Source: Akebia trifoliata
Taxonomy: Eukaryota > Streptophyta > Magnoliopsida > Ranunculales > Lardizabalaceae
Length of the DNA stretch: 64,000 nt
Direction of reading: 5' to 3'
Assembly (NCBI GenBank): GCA_017979445.1
Contig: CM030714.1
Span: forward strand, 14,317,892 to 14,381,891
In this document: positions 12,138-24,143 of the stretch, in pieces
How positions within the stretch are numbered: the first letter of the stretch is position 1
Layout: each line of letters opens with the position of its first letter
The notes under the pieces: model-generated
The model's input: the letters and a program-made list of their open reading frames with translations, nothing else
The model's database searches: none
Told to the model about the DNA's origin: nothing
Program-made: the position numbers and the translations under genes

Positions 12138-12145
12138 AATTTATA
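12138..12145 (-). promoter_or_regulatory. TATA-like box just upstream of PHT1
   Basis: The minus strand reads CTATAAATTA, only 37 bases before the ATG, which would leave almost no leader. A second candidate, TTTATAAAAA on the minus strand, lies at about 12415-12424. Neither can be chosen without transcript data. Confidence 0.3.
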
Positions 12146-12278
12146 GTTAGATTTTAGGAGGAATAATAATAAAATGGGCGTTTTGATCTATGTTTTAAAA
12201 GCAATCAATAATAATAAAAGGAACGTTTTTATCTATGTTTATAAGGGTAAGAGCAACTAAAAGAAAACGAAATATAGA

Positions 12279-12286
12279 GGATATTC
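12279..12286. promoter_or_regulatory. P1BS element (PHR1-type binding site)
   Basis: GGATATTC fits the palindromic consensus GNATATNC bound by PHR1-type MYB factors that induce phosphate-starvation genes. It lies about 178 bases upstream of the PHT1 start codon, a typical location. An 8-base match can occur by chance in AT-rich DNA, but the context makes it credible. Confidence 0.6.
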
Positions 12287-13282
12287 TTTTTTGGTTGTTG
12301 AGTGTTCTGGGAATATTGAGAATTAAATTCCTTTGTTTTAGTTGTTGTTTTCTATAATCTTAATTATTTAGGTTTTTGTTTGAGTCTGGATTGGCTAAGG
12401 ATCAAGAGATAGGTTTTTTATAAAGGCAATAATTGCCAAAATTTTGTTTGTCCCTAAGTTGTTCCCCATTCTCGTTAACCTCTTCAATAAATAAGACCCA
12501 TTGTGATTTTAATTATTTTAAAAAATATTTGTATATTATAAACTCATGATCATCGTTTATATCTAGATTATGGACCAAACTGAGAAAACTGGACTGAGTC
12601 ATCTTTATCTTAGAGGCATCACAGAAGATTTCAAGAATGAATACGCCACCTTAGTGATGACTCATTTAAAACCCGAGTCAATTTCACTTTGAAAAATTAA
12701 TTAAGATGATTTATGAGAACATGGCTGAGTTATCCGATTTTAGTATTTTTTTTTTCATTAAATATAATCTATTTTTAAGAGTAAATGTTTGATGCATAGA
12801 GATGAGATTTTGTGATTGTGGCATTTATTAGTTTAGTTTATCATTGATAAATAATTAATCTAATGTAAATATATTTATCAAATCCATTTGAACCAACTAA
12901 ATCTTCAAAAATTGAATTTTTTTGGTTCGAATTTTTTAAAATATCATAATTACATATTAATAAAAGTTCTACAACTAATTAGTACCATAAGATTTTTATG
13001 ACTATATATATAACCGTATTAGATATTTTCATTTAAATATGAAATAATTATAGATTTTTTGTTGTCGTTGTAATTCCCTTAATATAATTTTTTATACTTG
13101 TATAGTTATCTTAGCAACTATAATAAATTCTATTAATTAAGTAACATTTCCTCCTAGTGATAAAATTTACATCTATCAAATAGTGTCCACAACGGATTTC
13201 ATTCATGTCCTCACCTCAATGAACAATTTTAATTTTGTATGATTCATGAATGATATGGGGATCTTTCTACAATTTGATAATT
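12287..13282. other. AT-rich upstream region of PHT1
   Basis: No gene was recognised. The stretch is AT-rich with short homopolymer runs and probably contains the rest of the PHT1 promoter. Confidence 0.4.
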
Positions 13283-13625
13283 GGGTGGCGTTCAGAGGCC
13301 CTAAAGAGAGCCAAACATTGTGCCAAACATTTTTTCAAAGTATAGGTTAGAAGTTTATGAATGGGCTGATTTTTGGTGAGGATGATCTCTACATCAAAAC
13401 TTCTAATACCATCAAAAGTGATTTACAAAAATCGAACGGTCCACGATTCTTCAACTTGTAAAGTAGGGTTAGAAGTTTTGGAATGAGCTGATTTTCGGTG
13501 AGGATGATCTCTTCACCATAAAGATCACCATTCCAAAAAATCAGCCCATTTTGAAATTTCTAACCCTCATTTTGAAAAATGTTGGCACAATGTTTGGCTC
13601 TCTTTAGGGCCTCTGAATGCTTCCC
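13283..13625. mobile_element. Foldback MITE with different outer ends (copy 12)
   Basis: The core carries the family's two arm pairs, but the left hairpin has lost its second arm (GATGATCTCTACATCAAAAC). The ends are GGGTGGCGTTCAGAGGCCC and GGGCCTCTGAATGCTTCCC, which pair with each other over most of their length. Unlike copies 2-11 it is not flanked by (TA)n. Confidence 0.8.
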
Positions 13626-14485
13626 TTTACAATTTTGGTCTTTGAAATAAAGTTCTTAGTATGGAAATATCCAATTGTCAAGGACTTTCTACCAATTTCA
13701 AAAATATTTCTGTAGGTACATGATAGGGCTTGTCAATGGATCAGATCAAGCCAAAAATGCGATCCACTTGGATTCAATAACTTCGGCACTGAATCAAGGA
13801 TTTGGGTTGTGATAAGGATCTGATATGATAAACTCTCAGCTTGATTATAGAACTACCATTTCTGGATAAATTAAAAAGTGAGAAATTATATATATATTTT
13901 AAATTTATGAAGTTAGTTTATATTTTGGATTTGATATGATCCAGACCCAATCTAGTTCTTATAGGAATGGATTTGGATCCTAATAGTGAGATCTGATAAA
14001 AGACTGATCCGTCAAGGGTCTGATTGATTCTTTTTGAATTGGTCTGGGTTCTTATCCAATCCTTATGGATTGGTCCCAGACCTACTAATAGGGTTGTTGA
14101 TGGATCGGGTCAGATCTGAAATCTGATGCAATAATTTTGGATTTTGGATCAAGTTCTTGAGATCTATTAAGGATTTGATTCTATAAGATATTGGATATCT
14201 TCTGGATAAATCTGATAGGAATCCGATCCCATAATGGGAGGAATTGCACATGTACTGAAATCAGATTTTGATAAAGAGCTGAGATCCAATAAGGATGTAA
14301 TCCAATAAGTTATTAGTCCGATCTACTAAGAGCTTGATCCAATAAGTATTAATCTGATCTAATAAGAACCCGATCCAATAAATTACTGGTTTGGATTGAC
14401 TTTAAATTGTTCTTGATCCGATTCGGTCTAATCCATTGTAACAACTCTAACCATTAACCATCTTTATTCCTGTTAGTTTATATTT
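13626..14485. other. Intergenic, rich in GATC-type words
   Basis: No gene. From about 13735 to 14430 the words GGATC, GATCC, GATCTG and ATCCGAT recur densely and irregularly, suggesting a decayed short tandem repeat. The 62-codon minus frame at 14063 is a by-product of this composition. Confidence 0.45.
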
Positions 14486-14595
14486 GAGAGCTGCTATTGG
14501 CACCCCAACTATTAATTATTAAATCCCAATTAAAATAAAAAAAATAAATTAGTGTCTGAGAATAAGTAAAAGTTGGGGTGCCAATAGAAATTCTC
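14486..14595. mobile_element. 110-bp MITE
   Basis: The terminal inverted repeats are about 25 bp: GAGAGCTGCTATTGGCACCC on the left and the near-complement of it on the right (GGGTGCCAATAGAAATTCTC). They enclose an AT-rich 60-bp core. It is unrelated to the foldback family. The target duplication is not clear. Confidence 0.7.
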
Positions 14596-15638
14596 ATTCT
14601 ATTTTCTTGTTTAAATTTCTATTTGTTAGATTTAGAATTTTATATGTGCCTAATCCTTATTGTAAAAAACTGTAGGAGTTGTTTTTTTATTTTTCTTGGT
14701 GGGGTTAGTGGTTAACAGGTGGTAGCATTTGAACTAACCGTTGAAGTTCTTTGAATGTCTTATAATACTTTATAATGTTGAGGTAAGAACTTGAAATGTT
14801 TTAAAAAAAACTTTTTCTCATCTGTTTTATTTCAATTCTTGCAACATAAAATAAAAAAGGTAAAAAAAAAAAGGGTTCAAGGACCAACTTTTTAATTTTA
14901 TTTTTTATAACTAGGTATCCCCTTGGACAGGGTATTGGGCTTGTATATGGGCTTTTACCCAGATCCTAGAGCATGGTCTTTTCCAAGGATTTGTCTCAAG
15001 GAACGAGCAACGCCCGCACATCACACGCACCAGGTAAGAGAGGGTGTACCCTCTAGCCTCTGAGGAATTAATACTCATACTAGATATTGAACTCATAACC
15101 TGTAAGTATTAATTGCTTATCAGTCCGAAACTGCCATTGAGCCAATCCCTCAGGGTTCTCAAGAACCCAACTTGTTGCAAGCTAAACATTATACTCATTG
15201 CCAAGTTGCCATCAATGGTAGTGGTAGAATGGCACACAAATTCAAGATAAGAAAATTCTTTTGACACATTCCAAATTTCCAAACTGAATTACCATAGCTC
15301 TTGGCTATCCCTTCAACACACAAGTCAGTGAGAGTATATTTTAATAATGTTTAAGAATGTGTACCTTTTCTTTATCCCCCAGTTATAGATGAACTTAGTG
15401 GATCTTGATCCAATTAGTATCTTCCCTTACTAGGATTCCTCCTTCCTAATTTGGCTCATGTAGATGCAAAAACTTGCACTAATTCGTGATTCTCCCTAGA
15501 TGAATAGTTATTCCCTTTCTTGTACTTCTAGGTGTGCCTGCAACAACACCACTTCGACGCCCAAGTCATGATTTTTAGTATAAAAGTAGTGTAAAATTTT
15601 TTATAGAAAAAGTTGCATACCTTTTTGTGCCTTGTGTG
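14596..15638. other. Intergenic, no gene recognised
   Basis: AT-rich with poly-A and poly-T runs. A more GC-balanced block at about 14910-15170 may be an old transposon fragment, but I could not assign it. The 61-codon minus frame in it has no recognisable domain. Confidence 0.4.
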
Positions 15639-17624
15639 TGTAAACACCCCAATTTGAACCGGCCCCCATTCGAAAGGGCCTGAAAATACTAGATTTTCAA
15701 TAAAATTAGTCGACGGGCCTAAAAGACCAAATTCATCTAAATGCGATGCTTTAATCGAACCAAAGACCCCTAAGACCCCCTAAAGGACTAGTGGACCCAT
15801 AAAAAAGGACTTGACTTACCCCCCCACCTTCACCGCTCTGCTCTCAAAACTAAAAACATCCGATTTTCAAAAAAATTCACCAAGGACCTAAAAAGTCCGA
15901 TTTGCCAACATGTGACATTTTGATCAATCAAATGATTTATAAAAACCTAAAAAAAAAATGAATAAAATTTAAAAAACAAGACTTCGGATACCCATCACCT
16001 CCTATAATCTTCACCGTTCCGCTCCCGAATCAAAAATACCCTAAGCTCACCTAAGGCCCATAAATCTTCAACTCTCCTAAATCAATCTCTCACCTCCTCT
16101 AACCTAAGTTCAACCTTATTTTTATCTAAACCCTAAAACTTACCCACCATAAAAAATCCAATCCAAAATGACCCCAACCAATTCTTAAAACCCACCTAAA
16201 ACCCAAGCCCAACACTACTAAGCCCAAACTTATATCCAATGCATATCAAATCCATAACCGTAACCCACAAATCACCACCCACATCAAACCAATCATCAGT
16301 TTTTCATCAAAAATGAAAAATGTCATCACCACATCTCACCTCTCTCATCAAACCACTAATTCCCATCACCTTTCTCTAAAAAATTAACTACCCCATTACT
16401 TTTTCTCTAAAAAATCACATCAACCTACACCTCATCCTAACCTACCATTATCACTCCCTACTAATCAACCATCACCTTCCTCTAATCTACCACTATCATT
16501 ACCTACAAACCCATCTCTAAAACTTAAATCTATACCGCTCATCTCAAATCAAACACTTATTCTCTCACATCAATTCATCTAAACTTATAATCTCCACACA
16601 TCTTGCCACATGTCACTATCTCCCTCATCCTCTCAACCACCCTCTCACACCTTCCATTCTCTTAAACCAAATACCATTCAATCACAACCACCATCTTAAA
16701 CAATCATCATCTCACCTCACCAAACACTTCACCCAAATGGGTTGAGTAGGATCCAAACCATTTGGGTCAAAAGTTACCCATTTACCTTCATTATACAACT
16801 ACCCCCCACCTTCAAAACTCATGTCATTTTCTACTCTCCAAACATTTCAACCCCATTATATCCCTAAAGTATCCTCTAAACCCCTATAATACCCCTTTCA
16901 TCTCCTAAAAATGAGAGTCCCAAGTCTCATAAGAAAAATCAATCTATCTTACTATCATACTCATCCCTCTAATCTCAATTCTCAAATCACCTCAACTCTT
17001 AATCCTCAATACTCAACTCTCAATTTTCTTTCAACTCTCAACTCTCTCAAGCAAGTCAAGAAAATTAAAAAAAGACTCATCTTTTGAAGAAAGTCAAAGA
17101 AGATCAAGAAGAACAAGGTGGGATTTGGACAAGGATCACCCCTCTCTCTTCCCTCCAACTTTCCCTTTTCTTATTACACCCCCCCTTCTCTATACTTTTG
17201 CACACACAACACAATGGTTTGAGTCATCGAATAGCCCCTTTTTCAATAGGGTTGCCTTTAATGGCTTGAACCAACATCAAAGTTCCTCAAACTTGAGGAC
17301 ACACATCGGATTTTTCCGATTCTTTTTTATTTTATTTTCATTTTCAAACATGAACCGAATCCGAGGTTACCACCAACGGTGGATGGAGTAGAGTGCCTAA
17401 CACTTTCCCTACTTCATAAAATGGACCCTTTACCTTGAATCAAAAGTGGGACCAAATGAGTCATATCTGTACGAGAGTCACTAAAATGCCAAAAATAACG
17501 TATTTTTCAAAAAATGCAATCTAGGTGACCATTCACACCATTTTCCAAAATGAATGGTGGCGACTCCAAAACCCCTCCCCAAAGTGGTTGATATATTTAA
17601 AAATGAATAAATCACATATCAACA
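15639..17624 (+). repeat. 5' LTR of Tat/Ogre-lineage element B
   Basis: It begins TGTAAACACCCCAATTTG and ends ATATCAACA, two bases before a Tat-type primer site. TGTARACACCCC is also the start of the LTRs of elements A and C. From about 16060 to 17080 the plus strand is C-rich and nearly free of G (CAACTCTCAA-like words), a bias mirrored in element A. Length 1986 bp. Small frames at 17084-17391 lie inside it and are not genes. Confidence 0.75.
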
Positions 17625-17626
17625 GC

Positions 17627-17646
17627 TTGACAACTCCATTGGGGAC
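17627..17646 (+). promoter_or_regulatory. Primer-binding site of element B
   Basis: TTGACAACTCCATTGGGGAC is a decayed form of TGGCGACTCCACTGGGGAC, the primer site of element C at 55399 and typical of the Tat/Ogre lineage. Confidence 0.7.
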
Positions 17647-19790
17647 TTATAGGTTCTACTCTTGTGTCAACTCGGCCATTTAAAAAAAAATACAAAATAT
17701 TCTTATTTGCAAGCTAACATTATTTGTTGTTTAGGTATGTTTCTTTTTCTTTATTTACTCCCTTGGGTAAAAGGGAGAAATCCAATTTTTTTCTTTACTT
17801 ATCCGATTACTTTTTTTTTGTCATTCATGCATATCATCAAAAAAATAATAAAAAAATGAAAAAAAATATTTTTTTTCTTTTTTAGCTCAAGCCAAAAGTC
17901 AGAGGCAATGTACCTTTAGTTTGGACTAACAAACTTAAAAAGTAAAATATTTTTTTTGCTAAGTAGACACCAGAACTTAAACCAACTATAATTTTCCGGT
18001 CCGATCTCTAATTAACTATTATAGTATATCGATTTGGGGTAGAACAAAATTTTCTTTCAAATATGACATATTCAACGAGATTTTGACAAGTCAGAATCGA
18101 TTTTTGAGTTCGTTTACTATCATTTATGCTAATATTTCTGTTCTACTTCTTGAAGGGATACAAAATAAATATATATATAAATAAATATATAAATAAATAA
18201 TTTTTTGTGGCCCAAGCCAAAAATCAAAGGGAATGTGCCTAAAAAAATTGCTCAATTTGTTCCTTACGTCAGTCTTGGAAACTTTCTTTTTGGACTTTAT
18301 TTATTTATTTATTTTTGAGTTTTAAAGCTTCAAAAGATCAAACAGATCACTTTTTCGTTAAACTTAGGGCGTACCGCTTGCCACTTTTTGAGTGATCAAA
18401 ATGGAAAGTCAAAGAGATCTTCGGTTGGACATAAAAAAGTCCTTTTATGATAGTTCATTCATTTGTTTTTAATTATTAAAAAAGTAAAAAAAATATGAAA
18501 AAAAGGGATTGGTCGATGCTTAACTATGGATGTGCTATCTTTGTTGATTAATTATTTGAAAAGCCATGGTCTCTATAGGAATATTTTAATGTGCCTACAT
18601 GATCTTAATGTGGATGTGATGGATATGGCATTCTTTAATATATGTGTTATCCATGTATTGATAGTTTAATTTGGCCCACGGGCCCATTCATCTGAAAAAT
18701 GCCCTGGGTACACCCTATCTTATTTGCACACACCACCAACACATTTACTTTATTGCATTGCATGCTTGCATGTCCTTAATAGCCAACGTGGCACTAGTGC
18801 GTGACTCGATCTTCTCGGAGATACGACATCATTAATGAAAATCATAACTCCAATCACGTACCGTAAGGTATATAAAATTGGGGCATCAGTACCGTTTGAT
18901 CAGGTGATTCTGAAAGGTATATCGATGCACCTATGCTGGAGTGACCTAAGCCTTTGTCCTATTGTAAACCGCACAATCACATGTCCCGATTGCCAACGTA
19001 GTACTAGTACGTGGTCTATCCCCTCGCGGGATGGTAGAACCATTTATGAAAACTACAACCCTAAACTCGTATATATACGGTATATCAAAGTAATCTAAGT
19101 TCATCAATTGCACTTCTTAGTTAAAATCAGTGCCTAAGCGAGATCCTGCCCTATTGTACTATGGTACTAGGGATTAAACTGACTGTTTTTGACTTCAGAT
19201 ATTTGAGTTAAAGTATTAGATTATCATTTATACGGTATATCAAACCAAGTTATCACGTACCATCTGATTGAGTACGCTCGAGAGGTATATAAGTGCACTT
19301 GGGAAATGGTGGCTAGATAAATTGCATTACACATAGTAAACCTAGAGTCTAAGAACCTCCATATAGATCATGACTCGAACTTATCGTGGGTGTTCCTGGG
19401 TTACTTTTCGGAAATGGACATTACAAATTATTAAGATCAGGAAGTTACAATTTTGCCCTCAAGATAATCAGACTATTTGTTTAACCTGATTCAAAACAAT
19501 TATATCAATGGGTGCACCGACCCAATAAAGAATCCATTTTCAATATGGCAATGATTCATAATGACCCAGTTCATTTTGATTTAACGATCACGATGGGCCA
19601 GACCATTTAAATCGAAATGGCATTCAAGTTTTTTTTTTCATTCGGGTCCAAACCCATTTTAAAAGAAGAAAAATATTTTCCAAAGGAAAAGAAAAGGAAA
19701 AATGATTTACAAAAGATTTATTGTTATAGAAAAAAATGACTTACAAAGATATATTTTGCATGGACCTTGGAAATGTACTGAGATACCTTT
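17647..19790 (+). other. 5' untranslated leader of element B
   Basis: It shares collinear blocks with the leader of element C: 18670-19110 corresponds to about 57205-57620, and 19505-19610 to about 58100-58200 (the GCACCGACCCA block). A direct repeat begins at GCCAACGTGGCACTAGTGCG and recurs as GCCAACGTAGTACTAGTACG about 211 bases later. The 87-codon frame at 18835 has a counterpart in C, but stops and lack of any domain argue against coding. Confidence 0.65.
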
Positions 19791-20972
19791 TTGTGTCAAC
19801 TCAGGATGCTAGTTGTAGGCAATAACTCAATCGACCAATTAGTCAAAACATCTATCATGGGGATGCATACCGTAGAGAAAATCAACGTTGGGAAATTCAT
19901 ATTGAGATGTGCTCTGTACTTCCACGAGTTTGAGATAGATTGGAACCTTTTACGAGCTATGGTTAAGCGTTGGAATCTTTATTTTCACATATTCCACATT
20001 GGGCATATGCACTTGTGTCCTACTCATGAAGATTATTGTGACATCATGGGGATATCTACTTCAGATTTTTTAGTCAGGCCTTCATTAAAGACAGGATATT
20101 CTGGTGACCTCGCCACAGGCTTAAACAGTTCAAAAGAAGAAGCCAAGGCCCTAGTCCATAACGGGAGATTGGATTTAGTACCTTTATTTAGTCCATACTG
20201 TTCCCACAGACATCCCATCAATGTAAAACCAGAAGACTGGCGAGCCACTAGAGACTATCGATTGTGTTTATGAATCTTAGCTCAATACATACTGACCTCC
20301 AAAAGTGATGGTCAAACTGTCCCGGAGTCTTTTATAGACATAGCTTCCCAACTCTCAAGAAAAGCCAATCCTGTACCTCTCATTCTAGCTAAAACCTTCT
20401 TAGGTCTAGATGCCATAAAAATGATGAGGAAAGAGATTTCAAAGGAAGCCCTCATCTACTTTACATGTGGGTTTGCGATCATCTTAAAATTGTGGATATT
20501 CCTTCAACCCTCGAGTATAGGCCAAAACACTTTTCCAAAAGAAATATATTAGTGCGTCACAACTCAATCAATGCTTGGAGCATATGGTTGGATTCTCGCC
20601 TTGCCCGTCATATTGGGTTGAGATACCCTTGGTGAATGGCTGAATATCCGGTTCTAGGTACCAAATGATCATATTATGTTCGTTTGATTGAGTTTGAGGA
20701 GACATCTTTCAACAAACCTAGTTTGATCCCAAAATAGTACGGAGTGCCTATAGAGTTTTCGCTACCTCAAAACAAATATTTCGTTCCTCCCGAATCATTG
20801 ACTAAAAAGTTAGTGCATCTCATTGAGATGACTTGAAACAAGCGCACCTTAAGATATCCAGATGGACCAGCAGAGTTCAAAGAACCAGTCGTTAGAACCA
20901 AGAGAAGCAAGTCTAATTGCCCTACCAATCTTGATGACGATCCAAACAAAATCAAGCGTCCATGTAAAAAAT
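19791..20972 (+). pseudogene. Plant mobile domain (PMD/DUF7745-like) ORF inside the leader of element B
   Basis: The first frame (19791-20273) reads DWNLLRAMVKRWNLYFHIFHIGHMHLCPTHEDYCDIMGIS, in pieces matching the 'helix, fixed F.FG..E..PT..E....LG' layout of plant mobile domain and DUF7745 proteins. After a TGA at 20272 the same frame continues (ILAQYILTSK, then LAKTFLGLDA). A frameshift near 20445 moves homology to another frame, which carries SYYVRLIEFEE and ends in a basic tail near 20972. Several TGA stops fit TGG-to-TGA changes. It is in sense with B, between PBS and gag, and element C lacks it. Function is unknown; related domains are found in host proteins and as extra ORFs in transposons. 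Confidence 0.65.
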
Positions 20973-21451
20973 AATCTAAGATAGAGTTATTAAAAGTTTT
21001 TATGAAAATCTTATTTGTCAATAAAATTATTTTCCTTTAGTTTCTTTGTAAATAATCATTGCATAAATGAATTATTTAATGGGTTAGTGTACAAAATTCA
21101 ATAAAAACTCAGGATTCACTAAAATGTTATCAAGGGAATATCATTGAAATTGATAATCCACTTCGAAATGGGTCCACGACCTATATCCAATTTCAAATCA
21201 AGTCCATGATCCATCAGTGATTTGAAAAGGATGACAACCACTCAAACAACTCAACTTGTTTAAGTTAATTTACTTTTACAAAATGTCATACTAACTATGT
21301 ATCGATGCTAACTCCATGCTGAGGAAATCTTCTTTTTCAAAATATTTCACCGACTCCGTGTCGAAGTCAGCCCCGTGCTGTTGTAATTTCTTTTTCAAAA
21401 TATTTTTAAACCACTCCATGTCGATGCCAGCCTCGTACTGATGTAATTCCC
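20973..21451 (+). other. Leader of element B after the captured ORF
   Basis: The start (TAATCATTGCATAAATGAAT onward) is collinear with element C at about 58600-58700. At 21165-21215 it carries GGGTCCACGACC-type repeats and at 21300-21445 three ACTCCGTGTCGA/AGCCCCGTGCTG-like units. Both repeat types also occur, in element sense, in the leader of element A. Element A interrupts the leader at 21452. Confidence 0.6.
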
Positions 21452-23557
21452 TGTAGACATAAGAATGTTCATCCTTGAACCTCAATGCTACGTCATATGG
21501 AGTCCCCACCATTCTTTTTGTAAATGGGTGTGAATGGGCACCCGAATCGATTCTTTTAAAAATTATTTTTTATGGCATTGTAGTGACTATCAATCATGGA
21601 AAAGGTATGGTCTACCTAAGATCTAAGTAAGGGGATTCGGTTAGAGAATGAGGAAGGTGTTAAGTACCCCATTCTCTCCACCTATAGTGGTTACATTTAG
21701 ATTTGACCATTTTTTAAAAGATTAACATGACAAGTGAAATGCATGAGATGCATGAAGTGGGTCGATGCACATAGTGTGTATGTACCCCTTTAAAAGAGGA
21801 TTTAATGTTTGTGTAGACATGAAGAATATCATATAGGAGATGATATCCCATAAAATCATCATATTTTTACATGAATTGGAATGTTGGTTTAGGATTTTAA
21901 AGAAGTTCCATGAATGGAGTTCCCTTTAAATCCACAACCTTAATGCATGCATGCTTAGCTAGAAACGTAGTATTTTAGCCCCATCATGAGAGCTACACAA
22001 TTCTTCATTATAGCCAAACATGTGTGATGTGTGTGCATAGTGTACATTATGATGCATGATACGAGAATGGGTTAAAAAAGGCTTTAACCTCCATCCTTTC
22101 GACCAAATCGTCTCAAGCATTCCATGCCCAAGGTTGATGTTCAATCTACTCGGGATGAATGAGGGTTCTCCATTACATCCTAGAGGCTTTTAAAAAGAAA
22201 AAGAGAGGGTTAGAAGAAGAAGATGCAAGTTAAAAGAAAATAAATAAACAACTATTATCCCATCCTATCCCCTTGGAGGTCTTGACTAAACTTGAGTTTG
22301 AGAAATGAACTTTAGAGTTGAAGGATGTAGTTGAGGGTTGAAAGAGTTGAAGGTTGAGAAATGAGAAATGAGTAGAGATTTTGGTAGAGTTTTAGGTTGA
22401 GAGAAGAGGGCTTGAGAGTATGAATTATTTTTAGAAAATGAGGGTATTTATAGAGTTTTTGGAGAACTTTTGGGGATAAAGCCAACCCTAAAAATAATGA
22501 GAATGGACATAAGGTTTAGGTTATTTCTTTTTGGATTTTTCATTTATATGGGGGTAAAGATGACATTTGTGAAGAAACTCTAAGAGCATTCTTTGGTCCT
22601 TAGTTTTTTGGTAAATAGAGGTGAGAGAACAAAAATACTTTTGGGAGGGTGAATAAGGGAGTGACATGTGTAAAGGTGGAATGGTAGGTAAAAAATAGGC
22701 CTTGGTTCATTTGTAAATAACTTATAAAGTAAGGGTGGAAGTGTATTTTTAAAATGAACCAATGGGAGAACAAAAATACTTTTGAGAGGGTGAATGGGAG
22801 AATGACATGTATAAAGGTGAAGTGGTGGGTGAAAAGTAGACCTTGGTTCATTTGTAAATAACTCATAAAACAAGGGTGGAAGTGTATTTTTGAAATGGAC
22901 CAATAGGAGAACTCCGTGTATGTACTTGAAGATTTTCACCTTTTAAGGGCATAATGGAAAGTTCTCTCACCTTTATGGACTATTATCAAAAACCAAATAA
23001 CCTTTTTGGTTTGACTAAACTTTTTGAGAAGGACATTCTTGAGTTTTCACAAAAGGAAAGTTGACCCTCCAATTAGATGATGCATTGGGTATTGGGGGCT
23101 TATGAGGTATCAACATGTGTTATCTTGTGAAGGGGTGAGAGAATGGACTTGGAGTGGACTTGGTGTTGGGCTTGGGTTTGGGTTAGGATAGGGACTTGGA
23201 TTTGGGCTTAGAATGGACTTGACTTTGGATTTAGGATATGGAATTGGGTTTTGGACTTAGAATGGACTTGGCTTTGAATTTAGGATATGGACTTGGGTTT
23301 TGGACTTGGGTTAGGTTGGATGAGCAAAATGACGTTAGTTATGGTATAGGTGATGGAGCGGTGAATGGAGAATGGTTATGTGTTAGGGACAAGGTTGAGC
23401 ATGCAAACTATATGACATGATGTATGTATGCATGAATGCATGAATAATGATGCCAAGTGGCAATGTGGGTCCGTCAAAGAGCTTGAGTTCTAAATCGAAA
23501 TCAATTCTAGGAAATTTGGATCTTCCTAACGGGTTTGTGCAAATTGGGGTGTCTATA
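21452..23557 (-). repeat. 3' LTR of element A
   Basis: On the minus strand it starts TATAGACACCCC, a one-base change from TGTAGACACCCC, just after a purine tract, and ends TATGTCTACA at 21452. It matches the right LTR from 41618. A 141-bp tandem duplication lies at about 22623-22904. Near 23160-23310 a TTTAGGATATGGA/TTGGGTTTTGGAC unit is repeated. Length 2106 bp. The short frames in it are not genes. Confidence 0.85.
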
Positions 23558-23560
23558 GCT

Positions 23561-23570
23561 ATCCCTCTTT
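23561..23570 (-). other. Polypurine tract of element A
   Basis: The minus strand reads AAAGAGGGAT, four bases before the 3' LTR. The same AAAGAGGGG tract precedes the 3' LTR of element C. Confidence 0.75.
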
Positions 23571-24003
23571 GTAGGAGTTGCTTTCAAAGAATTGCAAAGA
23601 ATAAATCAGACCCTTTATTTGCACGAATCCGAAGTAATTTATTGCATAATGATTAAAACCGTCAGATGGATTGAAGATGTTTGTAAGATGTGGCTACCCA
23701 AGCACGGGGTCTGACAGGGTTATCCTTTTTGAAACCCTTGACTTCGTGGCATGGAGCTGGTTTGAAGTCTTGGATTGAGTTTTGATAAGTTTTGAAAAAT
23801 GATTTATGTTGTAAACCATGCAATTTGAAATATTCCTCTTTTACCCTCATTGATTCCGAGCTTTGAAACTCCCCCTTTGGATTTTTATTTATTATATTAT
23901 TAATGTTATTATTATTATTTTATTTTATTCTTTATTATTTATTATTATTATTTATTATTTTATTATTTATTATTTATTATTTGTTATTATTTTTATTTAT
24001 GCT
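23571..24003. other. Element A, AT-rich stretch before palindrome array 1
   Basis: No gene. 23880-24000 is a low-complexity TTATTATT tract; the 76-codon frame over it is an artefact. Confidence 0.5.
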
Positions 24004-24143
24004 GATCCGTTTTCTAAAAACAGTTATATCCAAATTTTCGCCATCCGTTTCGATAAAACGGACATTATAATTTTATTCGTATCCATTTTATAAAAATGGA
24101 TAGCGCAATTTTGTTTATATTTGTTTTCTTAAAACGGACCAGT
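24004..24143 (+). repeat. Palindromic 38-bp tandem repeat, array 1
   Basis: Four units start at about 24004, 24042, 24080 and 24118. Each has a palindromic core of the form ATCCGTTTT-N-AAAACGGAT, the third being TATCCATTTT/AAAATGGATA. The last unit ends ACGGACCAGTACTT, exactly as in array 2. It lies about 1 kb upstream of antisense gene 1. The CCGTT/AACGG core resembles a MYB-type half-site, which is only a suggestion. Confidence 0.8.

Noticed and set aside
14911..15096. Small conserved-looking minus frame
   Set aside because: Not recognised, too short, and the block looks like a transposon fragment.
22580..22939. Minus-strand frame of 119 codons
   Set aside because: It runs across the 141-bp tandem duplication inside A's LTR; the repeated peptide simply mirrors the DNA repeat.
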